A DNA stretch of 64,000 nucleotides from Falsiroseomonas tokyonensis (GTDB lineage Bacteria > Pseudomonadota > Alphaproteobacteria > Acetobacterales > Acetobacteraceae). Within the stretch, counting starts at the first letter, position 1, and every line of letters starts with the position of its first letter. Shown here piece after piece: positions 17,086 through 25,683 of the stretch. Made by a program: the position numbers and the translations under genes. The notes below the pieces were generated by a model. That model was not told the DNA's origin and did no database searches. It saw nothing but the letters and a program-made list of their open reading frames with translations. The stretch spans positions 620,118 through 684,117 of the forward strand of contig NZ_JAFNJS010000002.1 in assembly GCF_019024325.1 (NCBI RefSeq), written 5' to 3'.

Positions 17086-17404
17086 CGAGTTTCAGCTCCG
17101 CGCATGGGCAGTCATCGCGACTATTTTGGCGGGCTTGCTGTGGTTGCAACTACGCGGCGCCGCCGAAGATAATAGGCGACTCTGCGAGCAGATCTCCCTT
17201 CAAACAGATCTTTTTGCCGTAAATCCCGTTGTTGAGGCCGATCGGATCATCCGCCGGGTAACCGATGGTGTGGAACGGGTCACCATGGTCGGCGAAATCT
17301 TGGCAGAAGATTCCGAGTTTGGCGAAGCGGCGCGGTCCTGGGACGTGACGCTACGTAGACTTGAAGCTTTATGTGCTGCCCGTGGCTACGACCATCAAGA
17401 ATGA
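17078..17404 (+). CDS. Small single-pass membrane protein, unknown
   Basis: 108 residues from ATG 17078; the GTG at 17075 is also possible. Not recognised. Residues 8-24 form one hydrophobic helix (AWAVIATILAGLLWLQL), followed by a soluble, mixed-charge tail with repeated heptad-like spacing of Val, Ile and Leu. The gene overlaps the permease end by 8 bases. Its codon use is clearly less GC-rich than its neighbours (codons such as ATA, ACT, TTT, AAT, TTA appear). That points to acquired DNA or a non-conserved gene. A spurious frame is possible, but the overlap and the clean helix argue for a real protein. Confidence 0.45.
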   Translation: MASEFQLRAWAVIATILAGLLWLQLRGAAEDNRRLCEQISLQTDLFAVNPVVEADRIIRRVTDGVERVTMVGEILAEDSEFGEAARSWDVTLRRLEALCAARGYDHQE

Positions 17405-17534
17405 TGACGATGAGTGAATGTCCGGGGCGCATCGGCGCTCTGACTGCTGGCGGGCGATCTCATGTCCTCTTCGTGGTCGAGAGAAATTCAGGCGTAGCCG
17501 GAAGATCAGATTCATCGCGCACTTAAGCAGCAAA

Positions 17535-17570
17535 GGCTGGGTTTGCGCCAAATCCATGCTAGGCCCAGCC
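17535..17570 (+). promoter_or_regulatory. Hairpin abutting the hflX start codon
   Basis: GGCTGGG (17535-17541) and CCCAGCC (17564-17570) pair around a 22-base loop; the right arm ends one base before the hflX ATG. No Shine-Dalgarno sequence is visible upstream of that ATG. The fold could limit ribosome access, or the mRNA could start close to the ATG. The surrounding 17405-17571 shows no other gene. Confidence 0.35.
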
Positions 17571-17571
17571 C

Positions 17572-18915
17572 ATGGAGACCAGAGCCCCCACCCCGCGTGC
17601 CGTCCTCGTCGGAATCCAGACGCCGGAGGTGGACGACATCGCCCATGCCGCCAGCCTCGAGGAGCTGGGCCGGCTGGTGAAGACCCTGGGCTATGAGGTG
17701 GTGGGCGAGGTGTCCCAGCGCCGAGAGGGCACCGGCGCCGGCTCGCTGCTCGGCAGCGGCAAGCTGGCCGAGCTGGCGGCGCTGACCGGCGGCACGGGCG
17801 AGATCGGCACCATGGCGCCGAAGCCCACCGCCAAGGCGCGCCAGCGCTTCGAGAGCGCGCCAGACCAGGCGCCGGAAAGTCCGTCGGAGCCGGAGGCGCC
17901 GAGGCCCGAATTCGTCATCGTCGACCACGAGCTCTCGCCCAGCCAGATCCGCAACCTGGAACGCGCTACCGGCGCCCAGGTGCTGGACCGCACCGGCGTG
18001 ATCGTCGAGATCTTCCACCGCCACGCCAATACGCGGGAGGCGAAGCTGCAGGTGGAGATGGCGCGGCTGAAATACGTCGCACCGCGCCTGCGTGAATCCT
18101 CCGGCGGCGGCGGAAGGCAGCAGGGGCCGGGCGCGGGCGAGACGACGCTCGACCTCGATCGCCGCAAGATCCGCGACCGGATCTCGGAGCTGAAGGACCA
18201 GCTGGAGGCGGTGCAGCGCGACGCCGACAACCGCCGCTCCGCGCGCCGCGACCAGCTGCGGGTCGCGCTGGTGGGCTACACCAACGCCGGAAAATCTTCG
18301 CTGATGCGGGCGCTGACCGGCAGCCAGGTGCTGGTCGAGGACAAGCTGTTTGCCACGCTGGACACCACCGTGCGCATCCTGCAGCCGGAGACACGGCCGC
18401 GCATCCTGGTCTCGGACACGGTCGGCTTCATCAAGCAGCTGCCGCACGACCTCGTCGCCTCCTTCCGCTCGACGCTGGCGGAGGCGCTGGAGGCCTCGCT
18501 GCTGCTCTTCGTGGTGGATGCGTCCGACCCGACCTATGAGGCGCAGCTGGAGGTCAGCCGCAGCGTGCTGCGCGAGATCGGCGCGGATGCCGTGCCCTCG
18601 CGCCTGGCGCTGAACAAGATGGATCGGGTGGATGCGGAAGCGCGCGCGGCGCTGGCGGCAAAGCATCCGGATGCGATCATGCTCTCCGCCCATGCGCCCG
18701 AGGATGTCGCGGCACTGCGGGAGACGCTGATCGCCTTCTTCGAGGCGCAGATGGAGGAGGACGTGCTGGTCCTGCCCTACGCCAAGCAGGGGCTGATCGG
18801 CGAGGTCTATGAAAGCGCACGCGTGATCTCGGAGGATTACAACGAGGCAGGCCGCGTCCTGAAGATCCGCGGCCTGCCCGGCGCGATTGCGAGGCTGCGA
18901 CGCAGCCTCGCCTGA
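17572..18915 (+). CDS. hflX: Ribosome-associated GTPase HflX
   Basis: 447 residues. The N-terminal domain has the family motif GAGSLLGSGKLAEL and, later, LERATGAQVLDRTGVIVEIF. A coiled linker (about 165-220) precedes the G domain: G1 VGYTNAGKSSLM, G3 DTVGFI, G4 NKMD. HflX splits stalled 70S ribosomes and helps cells survive heat or antibiotics. An insertion of about 40 residues, rich in Pro, Glu and Ala (about 77-115), separates the two halves of the N-terminal domain and is not part of the usual core. The usual neighbour hfq is absent here. Confidence 0.93.
   Translation: METRAPTPRAVLVGIQTPEVDDIAHAASLEELGRLVKTLGYEVVGEVSQRREGTGAGSLLGSGKLAELAALTGGTGEIGTMAPKPTAKARQRFESAPDQAPESPSEPEAPRPEFVIVDHELSPSQIRNLERATGAQVLDRTGVIVEIFHRHANTREAKLQVEMARLKYVAPRLRESSGGGGRQQGPGAGETTLDLDRRKIRDRISELKDQLEAVQRDADNRRSARRDQLRVALVGYTNAGKSSLMRALTGSQVLVEDKLFATLDTTVRILQPETRPRILVSDTVGFIKQLPHDLVASFRSTLAEALEASLLLFVVDASDPTYEAQLEVSRSVLREIGADAVPSRLALNKMDRVDAEARAALAAKHPDAIMLSAHAPEDVAALRETLIAFFEAQMEEDVLVLPYAKQGLIGEVYESARVISEDYNEAGRVLKIRGLPGAIARLRRSLA
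18889..18911. terminator. Hairpin inside the hflX 3' end, bidirectional
   Basis: GCGAGGCTGCG and CGCAGCCTCGC form an 11-base perfect inverted repeat around a single A (realistic stem 10 bp with a 3-base loop). It lies in the last hflX codons, just before the stop, with the convergent receptor gene ending 8 bases beyond. It can serve both genes despite a gap of only 3 bases between them. Confidence 0.6.
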
Positions 18916-18918
18916 CCG

Positions 18919-20490
18919 CTACCGCTTCGTCACGCCCCAGAAGACCGGCACCGTCGTCGGGCGCAGCCCCTCGATATTGCTGCGATGCGCGGCCAGCGTG
19001 CGGAACTGCCCGGCATTGATATAGGGCAGCACATGAAAGGCGCGCGCATGGACGCGGTGCAGGATTTCCTGCCGCTTGGCCGCGTCATTCTCCTCCCACC
19101 AGGACCGGCGCAGCGCCTCCAGCTCCGCATCGCAGGGCCAGCCGGTCAGGCCGCCCTCGCAGGGGCTGGCGAGATACAGGTTGGTCAGCGGGTTCTGGCC
19201 GTCCAGCACATTCGCCACCGTGACGAACATGTTCCAGCCGCCCTGGTCGACGGGCTCGCGCCGGTTGCGGCGCTGGGTGACGGTCGCCCAGTCCATGCTG
19301 GGGACGTCCATGTTCAGCCCGCCGCGCTGGAAGGCGGCGGCCATGGTCAGCGTGGCCGCATTGTTGATCGGGCTGTCGGCCGCGTTCATGAAGACCACGC
19401 GCTGGTTGGTATACCCGGCCTGCCGCAGCAGGGCGCGGGCGCGGTCCAGATTCTCCGCGCGCAGGCCCTCGGCGCCGGCCTCCGATTGCAGCGGCGTGTT
19501 GCAGAAGAAGTAGGCGGGGCAATAGGGCACCTGTTCGGAGGGCCGCACGCCCACCGCATTCAGCACGTCCTGCTGGTTGATCAGGTGCAGCAGCGCCTGG
19601 CGCGCCTCCGGCTTGTCGAAGGGCGGCTGCGTGTGGTTCAGGCGCAGCCACACCATGAAGCCCACCGGGTTCAGCGCGAAGGTGCGGATGTTGCGGTTGC
19701 GCTCCAGCACCGGAATCAGGTCGGGGGAGGGTTGCTCGATGAAGTCGATCTCGCCCGCCTGCAGCGCCGCCGCTGCCGTGGCGGGGTCCGGCATCGCCAC
19801 CCATTCCAGCCGGTCGATCTGCACCACCTTGCCGCCCGCCAGCCCATCCGCCGGTTCCGAGCGCGGGCGATAGGCGGGGTTGCGCAGATAGACGGCGCGG
19901 TTGCCGACCTGCCATTCGCGCGGCTGGAAGATGAAGGGGCCGCTGCCCGTGGCATCCGTGATGGCCGTGGTGGCCGGCGTCGCCGCGATGCGTTCCGGCA
20001 TGACGAACAGCGCGCTCGCCGTGGGGCGGGCCAGTGCTTCGGTCACTAGCGCGAAGGGGCGCGAGAGGCGGATGACGAAGGTCTTCTCGTCCACCACCTC
20101 CATCGCCGCCGTGGCGGCGGCCAGCGCGCGGCCCACGATGTCCCGCTGCGACCAGCGGCGGATGGAGGCTACGGCATCCGCCGCGCGCACCGGGCTGCCA
20201 TCATGGAAGGCGAGGCCGTCCCGCAGCGTGAAGCGATGCTCCATGCCATCGCTGCTCGCCACATGGTCCTGCACCATCTGCGGCCGCGCGACGCCCTGGC
20301 TGTCCAGCGCGAAGAGCTGATCGTAGACCATGAAGCCGTGGTTGCGGACGAAGGCCGCGGTGGAATTCACCGGATCCAGGCTCGCCAGGTCATTGATCAG
20401 CACCACGCGCAGCGTGGACTGTGCCATTGCGACGCCGGAAGTCAGCGCCAGGGCGGCCGCCGCCGCCAAACCGAGCCAAGGCCTGCGCAT
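18919..20490 (-). CDS. Peptide-type (SBP family 5) substrate-binding protein, orphan
   Basis: 523 residues. A Sec signal, LGLAAAAALALTSGVAMAQ, is cleaved near residue 23. The mature start TLRVVLINDLASLDPVNSTA and FTLRDGLAFHDGSPVRAADA are typical of DppA/OppA-type receptors. No permease or ATPase genes adjoin it on its strand. It is transcribed away from an importer operon that carries its own receptor at 24090-25679, so it probably supplies a second specificity to that transporter. A TGAC-N6-GTCA dyad lies in the shared upstream region. Confidence 0.88.
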   Translation of the reverse strand: MRRPWLGLAAAAALALTSGVAMAQSTLRVVLINDLASLDPVNSTAAFVRNHGFMVYDQLFALDSQGVARPQMVQDHVASSDGMEHRFTLRDGLAFHDGSPVRAADAVASIRRWSQRDIVGRALAAATAAMEVVDEKTFVIRLSRPFALVTEALARPTASALFVMPERIAATPATTAITDATGSGPFIFQPREWQVGNRAVYLRNPAYRPRSEPADGLAGGKVVQIDRLEWVAMPDPATAAAALQAGEIDFIEQPSPDLIPVLERNRNIRTFALNPVGFMVWLRLNHTQPPFDKPEARQALLHLINQQDVLNAVGVRPSEQVPYCPAYFFCNTPLQSEAGAEGLRAENLDRARALLRQAGYTNQRVVFMNAADSPINNAATLTMAAAFQRGGLNMDVPSMDWATVTQRRNRREPVDQGGWNMFVTVANVLDGQNPLTNLYLASPCEGGLTGWPCDAELEALRRSWWEENDAAKRQEILHRVHARAFHVLPYINAGQFRTLAAHRSNIEGLRPTTVPVFWGVTKR

Positions 20491-20591
20491 CTTTTGTCAT
20501 CCTGCCTAGGGAAGAAGCGGATGATCTCCGCGGACGGGCTGTTGTGCAATGTTGTTGCGTCATCGCCGGGTTGACGAGCGCAGATCGCCGC

Positions 20592-20607
20592 ATGACAGTC
20601 CGGTCAT
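20592..20607. promoter_or_regulatory. Dyad ATGAC-N6-GTCAT, candidate operator
   Basis: A perfect 5-base dyad in the 152-base gap between the divergent orphan receptor and the amidohydrolase-importer operon. TTGACG at 20571-20576 could be a -35 element for the plus strand, but no convincing -10 follows at 17 bases. The position suits a regulator of the importer cluster. Confidence 0.35.
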
Positions 20608-20642
20608 ATGCAGTGCGCGCACGAATGGGGTTTGGCGGCTTG

Positions 20643-22274
20643 ATGGGCCAGGATGTGATCTTCACCGGCGGTCGCGTGTTTCGCGGCCTCGCCGGCGGCT
20701 TTGCCGAGGCGCTGGCGGTGCGGGACGGGCTGGTGCTCGCAGTGGGGACGGAGGCCGAGGTGCGCGCCGCCGCGCCGCAGGCACGCCATGTGGCGCTGGA
20801 AGGGCGCGTGGCGATCCCCGCCTTCAACGAGGCGCATATGCACCTGCTGCCCTACGGCCTGGCGCTGGCGGGCGTGAACCTGCGCGCCGAGGAAGTGCGC
20901 AGCCTGGATGAGGTGCTGGCACGGATCGGCCGCGCGGCGAAGGAGGCCCCGAAGGGCGCCTGGGTGCTAGGCCGTGGCTACGACCATGCGGAGCTGGATA
21001 TCGGCCGGCATCCGACGGCGGCGGAGCTCGATCGCGTCTCGCCCGACAATCCCGTCTTCATCGTGCGCACCTGCGGCCATATGGGCGTGGCAAATACGGC
21101 CGCGATGCGCGCCGCCGGCGTCGGCCACAATACGCCGGACCCCGAGGGCGGCGTGGTGGAGCGCAAGGGCGGCGCGCTGACAGGCCTGTTCCAGGAACGC
21201 GCCATGCGGCTGATCCGCGACGTGATTCCGGAGCCGGACGAGGCGACGCTGGTCGATGCAATCGAGCGCGCCGGCAAGCACCTGGCGTCACTCGGCTTCG
21301 CCTCCGCCACCGACATGAATGTGGGCATGACGGCCGGCATGGCGGAGGTCGCGGCCTTCCGCAGCGCCGTGGCGCAGGGGCGGTCGCTGATGCGCATGTG
21401 GAACGTGCTCGCCGGCAATCCGGAAGGCATCGCGCTGAAAGCGTGGGAGGCCGGGCTGCGGCCGATGCAGGGTGACGACATGCTGCGCTGGGGCGCGGTG
21501 AAGGTCTTTGCGGATGGCTCCGCGGGCGGGCTGACCGCGGCCTTTTTCGACCCGTATCTGGAAAGCGCCGGCGGTGGCACCGGCGTCTTCACCTTCCCGG
21601 ACGACAAGATCCACGCATTGCTAAAGCTGTTTCACGAGCAGGGCTGGCAGCTCGATATCCACGCCATCGGCGATGCGGCGATCGAGCAGGTGCTGGTCGG
21701 CATGGAGATGGCCGATAGCGAGGCGCATCCCTTCCTTGGCCGCCGCCACCGCATCGAGCATTGCGGCTTCCTGACGCCGCATCAGCGCAAGCGGATGCTG
21801 GCGCGCGGCATCCTGCCGGTGCCGCAGCCGGCGTTCATGTACGAGTTCGGCGACCTCTATATCCGCAACCTCGGTCGCGCCCGCAGCGAGGAAGCCTATC
21901 CGATGCGGACCTGGCTGGAGGAGGGGCATCATCCGGCGGCCTCCTCCGACTGCCCCGTCTCCTCCGTCGATCCCTTCGCCAATCTCTTCACCATGCTGAC
22001 GCGCAAGACGAACCGCGGCACGGTGCTGGGGCCGAACCAGACGCTGACGGCGGAACAGGCGATCCACTGCCAGACCTGGTGCGGCGCCTATACCCAATTC
22101 GCCGAGGACCGCCGCGGGACGCTCGAGCCCGGCATGCAGGCCGATATCGCCGTGCTGTCTCGCGACATCTTTGGCTGCGACCCGGAGCTGATCCTGCGCG
22201 ACACGCGCGCCGACCTGACACTGCGCGGTGGCGAGGTGATCTTCGACCGGCACGGGGCGCTCGCCCCATGCTGA
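20643..22274 (+). CDS. YtcJ-like amidohydrolase (Amidohydrolase_3)
   Basis: 543 residues from ATG 20643; in-frame ATGs at 20592 and 20628 are alternatives, none with a clear ribosome site. Metal ligands appear in NEAHMHLL, in IHAIGDAAIE and in RIEHCGFLTP, the family Glu in GLFQERAMR, and the catalytic Asp in AASSDCPV. The full set of motifs is present, unlike the paralogue at 8463-10070. The enzyme should cleave a C-N bond in an amide-type substrate. It overlaps the first permease gene by 7 bases and heads the importer operon. Confidence 0.87.
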   Translation: MGQDVIFTGGRVFRGLAGGFAEALAVRDGLVLAVGTEAEVRAAAPQARHVALEGRVAIPAFNEAHMHLLPYGLALAGVNLRAEEVRSLDEVLARIGRAAKEAPKGAWVLGRGYDHAELDIGRHPTAAELDRVSPDNPVFIVRTCGHMGVANTAAMRAAGVGHNTPDPEGGVVERKGGALTGLFQERAMRLIRDVIPEPDEATLVDAIERAGKHLASLGFASATDMNVGMTAGMAEVAAFRSAVAQGRSLMRMWNVLAGNPEGIALKAWEAGLRPMQGDDMLRWGAVKVFADGSAGGLTAAFFDPYLESAGGGTGVFTFPDDKIHALLKLFHEQGWQLDIHAIGDAAIEQVLVGMEMADSEAHPFLGRRHRIEHCGFLTPHQRKRMLARGILPVPQPAFMYEFGDLYIRNLGRARSEEAYPMRTWLEEGHHPAASSDCPVSSVDPFANLFTMLTRKTNRGTVLGPNQTLTAEQAIHCQTWCGAYTQFAEDRRGTLEPGMQADIAVLSRDIFGCDPELILRDTRADLTLRGGEVIFDRHGALAPC

Positions 22275-23209
22275 GGCACGCCGTCCAACGCCTGATGCTG
22301 GCGGTGCCGGTGATGTTCGGCGTGCTGCTAGTCGGCTTCCTGCTGATGCAGGTGGTGCCGACCGACCCCGCCGTGGTGCGCGCCGGCCCGAATGCCAGCG
22401 CCGAGGTCATCGCGCAGATCCGTACCGATCTCGGCCTGGATGAGCCGCTCTATGTGCAGTTCGCGCTCTATGTCTGGCGCCTTGCGCATGGCGATCTCGG
22501 CGTCTCTATCATCAACAACGTGCCGGTCTCGGGCGAGCTTGCCTCCACCATCGGCCCGACGCTGGAGCTGATGGTGGCGAGCCTCATCTGGTCCATCCCG
22601 CTCGGCATCGCCATGGGCACGGTCGGCGCCTATTGGCGCGGGTCCCTCATCGACCGTGTCGTCATGGCCTTCAGCGTCGCCGGCGTTTCCGTGCCCGTAT
22701 TCTTCCTCGGGCTGGTGCTGATCTGGTTCGTCGGCTTCCAGTGGCAGTGGCTGCCCTTCACGGGCCGCGAGGGTCCGCTCTGGACCTGGCAGGGCATCCG
22801 CGCGGTGATCCTGCCGGCGATCACCCTGGGCGGCGTTTTCGTGGGGCCCGTCGCACGCATGACGCGCACGGCGGTGCTGGATGTGCTGGGCGCGGACCAT
22901 GTGCGCACGGCGCGGGCCAAGGGGCTGACGGAGCGGCTGGTGGTCACGCGCCACGCGCTGCGCAATGCGATGGTCCCGGTGGTCACGCTAATCGGCCTGC
23001 AGATCGGCTTCCTGCTCGGCGGCGCGGTGGTGACGGAGACGGTCTTCTCCTGGCCCGGCGTCGGGCGGCTGGCGGTCGGCGCCATCCTCTCCTCCGACTT
23101 CCCGATGGCGCAGGGCACCATCATCGTGCTGTCGATGGGCTTCATCCTGGTGAACCTCACCGTCGATCTTCTCTACGGCGTGCTCGATCCGCGGGTTCGG
23201 GCCGGATGA
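22268..23209 (+). CDS. Peptide-type ABC permease, DppB-like
   Basis: 313 residues with about six helices. The N-terminal RLMLAVPVMFGVLLVGFLLM and the following VPTDPAV are typical of DppB. The EAA-loop region ADHVRTARAKGLTERLVV contacts the ATPases. The start ATG overlaps the amidohydrolase stop (7 bases) and the stop overlaps the DppC-like start (4 bases). With its partner it forms the inner-membrane channel for peptide-like or amide-like solutes. Confidence 0.92.
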   Translation: MLRHAVQRLMLAVPVMFGVLLVGFLLMQVVPTDPAVVRAGPNASAEVIAQIRTDLGLDEPLYVQFALYVWRLAHGDLGVSIINNVPVSGELASTIGPTLELMVASLIWSIPLGIAMGTVGAYWRGSLIDRVVMAFSVAGVSVPVFFLGLVLIWFVGFQWQWLPFTGREGPLWTWQGIRAVILPAITLGGVFVGPVARMTRTAVLDVLGADHVRTARAKGLTERLVVTRHALRNAMVPVVTLIGLQIGFLLGGAVVTETVFSWPGVGRLAVGAILSSDFPMAQGTIIVLSMGFILVNLTVDLLYGVLDPRVRAG

Positions 23210-24069
23210 GCGCGACCGTGACAGAGGTTGTCCCGCCGACACGCCCCGGCACGCTGAAGATCCTGCTTCGGGAGCCGGCGGCCGCCGTCTCGCTCACCGT
23301 GGTGGTGCTGGTGATCCTCGCCGCGCTACTCGCGCCGTGGCTCGCGCCCTATGATCCCTTTGAGACGGATCTGATGGCGGTGATGCAGCCGCCCGACGAG
23401 AAGTACCTGCTGGGAACGGACGGGCAGGGGCGGGACATGCTGTCGCGCATGCTCTTCGGCCTGCGCGTCACGCTGGCTATGGGCGCGCTCAGCCTCGGCA
23501 TCGGTGGCGTCATCGGCGTGGCCATGGGTTTTGCGGCGGCCTATTACCGGCGCATCGACGGGCTGCTGATGCGGCTGGCCGATATCATGCTGTCCTTCCC
23601 TGCCATCCTGTTTGGCCTGGCCATCGCCGCCATCTTCGGGCCGGGCGTGACGGCGGTGGTGATCGCGCTGGCGGTGGCCACCATCCCGCTGATGGCGCGC
23701 ATCGCGCGGTCCACCGCGCTGGTGGTGCTGGGGCTCGATTACATCGAGGCGGCGCACGCCCAGGGCATGGGCGATGCGCGGCTGATCTGGCGGCACCTGA
23801 TGCCCAACTGCGCCAGCCCGATCCTGGTCTTCGCCACGCTGCGCTTCGGCCAGGTGATCCTGCTGGGCTCGGCGCTGTCCTTCCTTGGTCTCGGCGCGCA
23901 GCCACCGGTGGCGGAGCTGGGCGCCATGGCGGCGCAGGGGCGCACCTTCCTGTTCTTCGCGCCGCATATCTCCGTCATTCCCGCCGTCGGCATCTTTGTC
24001 GTCGTGCTGGCCTTCAACGTGCTGGGGGATGCGCTGCGCGACGCGCTCGACCCCCGGCTCCGCGTCTGA
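23206..24069 (+). CDS. Peptide-type ABC permease, DppC-like
   Basis: 287 residues. A single N-terminal helix is followed by LLGTDGQGRDMLSRMLFGLR, the DppC/OppC signature, and then five helices. The EAA loop reads YIEAAHAQGMGDARLIWRHL. It is translationally coupled to the DppB-like gene. The receptor gene starts 20 bases after its stop behind its own strong ribosome site. Confidence 0.92.
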   Translation: MSATVTEVVPPTRPGTLKILLREPAAAVSLTVVVLVILAALLAPWLAPYDPFETDLMAVMQPPDEKYLLGTDGQGRDMLSRMLFGLRVTLAMGALSLGIGGVIGVAMGFAAAYYRRIDGLLMRLADIMLSFPAILFGLAIAAIFGPGVTAVVIALAVATIPLMARIARSTALVVLGLDYIEAAHAQGMGDARLIWRHLMPNCASPILVFATLRFGQVILLGSALSFLGLGAQPPVAELGAMAAQGRTFLFFAPHISVIPAVGIFVVVLAFNVLGDALRDALDPRLRV

Positions 24070-24089
24070 TGACAAACAGGGAGAAGAAG

Positions 24090-25679
24090 ATGAATTTCCT
24101 CAAAGGCGCATTTGTCGCCGCCTTGGCGATGGTGACGGCGCTGCCGGCACTTGCGCAGACGCCGCGCAACACCGTGGTCTTCCTGCGCGAGATCGACGCG
24201 GACCGCTACGACCTGCATCGCTCCACCGCACGCGGCGCGGGCGAGATCGTGGGCATGATGACCGATACGCTGGTCACCATGGATTTCGACGGCCAGACCA
24301 TTCGCCCCGGCCTGGCCGAGCGCTGGACGGTCTCGCCCGACGGCAAGCTCTATACCTTCCACCTGCGCCGCGGCGTCACCTTCTGCGACGGCAAGGAATT
24401 CACCGCGCAGGACGTGGTCTATTCCATCAACCGCTGGATCTCGCCGGAAACGCGCAGCCCCGTGGCCTGGCGCGCCGGCCCGGTGAAGGAAATCCGCGCG
24501 GTCGACGCCCATACGGTCGAGTATGAGCTGAACGCGCCCTTCTCCGAGCTGCTGTCGCAGCTGACGCTGTTCTTCGCCGGCATCATCGACAAGGCGACGG
24601 TCGATCGCCTCGGCCAGAATTTTGGCAGCCAGGGCTTCAACGGAACCGGCCCCTATTGCTGGTCCTCCTGGACCCCGCGGAACGAGCTGGTGCTGACGCG
24701 CCACCCGAACTACCGCTGGGGCCCGCCCATGTACCAGAACCAGGGCCCGGCGCATGTCGAGCGCATCGTCTGGCGCGTGGTGCCGGAACCCTCCGCGCGG
24801 CTCGCGGCCATTCAGACCGGTGCGGCCGATGTCACGCAATATGTGCCGACGGTCGCCATCAACAGCCTGCGCCGCGTGCCGACCGTGTCGCTGCTGACCC
24901 AGCCCAACTACTTCTGGGACTTCTACCTGGGCTTCAAGGTCGACAAGCCCGTGATGAACGACCGTGCCGTGCGCCGCGCCATCCACCAGGCCGTGGACCG
25001 GGAGGCGCTGGTGCGCGCCGTCTGGTTCGGCCATGCGCAGGCCGCGCGCAACATCATCAACCCGAATGCGCTGGACTATGACGCGCAGTCCGACACCATG
25101 GTCCCGGCCTTCGACCCCGCCGCCGCCCAGCGCACGCTGGAGGAAGCGGGTTGGGTGATGGGTTCGGACGGCGTTCGCGTGAAGGACGGCCAGCGCGCCA
25201 CCTTCCTGACCTACGGCATCAACACGCTGGAGAACCAGCGCCAGAGCGAGATCATCCAGCAGGCGCTGCGCCGCGTCGGCATCGAGATGCGCATCCAGCT
25301 TTTCGATGCGACCGTCGCCTGGGGCCGCATGGCGACGCAGGAATTCGATGCGCTGTTCCTGTCCTATCCGTACTTCTCCGCCGGCGATGCGCTGAGCCTG
25401 TACTGGCACAGCCGGGCGCGGCCGACGCCGAACCGGATGAACTGGAACAACCCGCAGACCGATGCCTGGCTGGATGAGGCGCGCAGCGCGACGGATCCTG
25501 CCGTGCGCCGCACCGCGCTGGCGAATATCCAGCGCCAGCTGGCCGAGGAAGCGCCCTGGCTGACCACGGCGCGCGAGAATCTCTATGTCGCGGTCTCCAA
25601 TCGCGTGACCGGGCTGCGCGCGCATGGCCTCTATGGCATCGGCATCTACAAGGCGCTCGACATGCGCACGACGCGCTGA
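24090..25679 (+). CDS. Peptide-type (SBP family 5) substrate-binding protein
   Basis: 529 residues from ATG 24090 with AGGGAG 6 bases upstream; the start at 24069 would spoil the signal peptide. MNFLKGAFVAALAMVTALPA is a Sec signal cut after ALAQ. Family motifs include GLAERWTVSPDGKLYTFHLR and VTFCDGKEFTAQDVVYS. It is the receptor of this importer and the second family-5 receptor in the region; the other is divergent at 18919-20490. Its strong site suggests higher expression than the membrane parts. Confidence 0.92.
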   Translation: MNFLKGAFVAALAMVTALPALAQTPRNTVVFLREIDADRYDLHRSTARGAGEIVGMMTDTLVTMDFDGQTIRPGLAERWTVSPDGKLYTFHLRRGVTFCDGKEFTAQDVVYSINRWISPETRSPVAWRAGPVKEIRAVDAHTVEYELNAPFSELLSQLTLFFAGIIDKATVDRLGQNFGSQGFNGTGPYCWSSWTPRNELVLTRHPNYRWGPPMYQNQGPAHVERIVWRVVPEPSARLAAIQTGAADVTQYVPTVAINSLRRVPTVSLLTQPNYFWDFYLGFKVDKPVMNDRAVRRAIHQAVDREALVRAVWFGHAQAARNIINPNALDYDAQSDTMVPAFDPAAAQRTLEEAGWVMGSDGVRVKDGQRATFLTYGINTLENQRQSEIIQQALRRVGIEMRIQLFDATVAWGRMATQEFDALFLSYPYFSAGDALSLYWHSRARPTPNRMNWNNPQTDAWLDEARSATDPAVRRTALANIQRQLAEEAPWLTTARENLYVAVSNRVTGLRAHGLYGIGIYKALDMRTTR

Positions 25680-25683
25680 CGCC

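Noticed and set aside
17405-17571. tRNA or small RNA gene in the AT-richer gap before hflX
   Set aside because: No cloverleaf or terminator; only the 7-bp stem next to the start codon.
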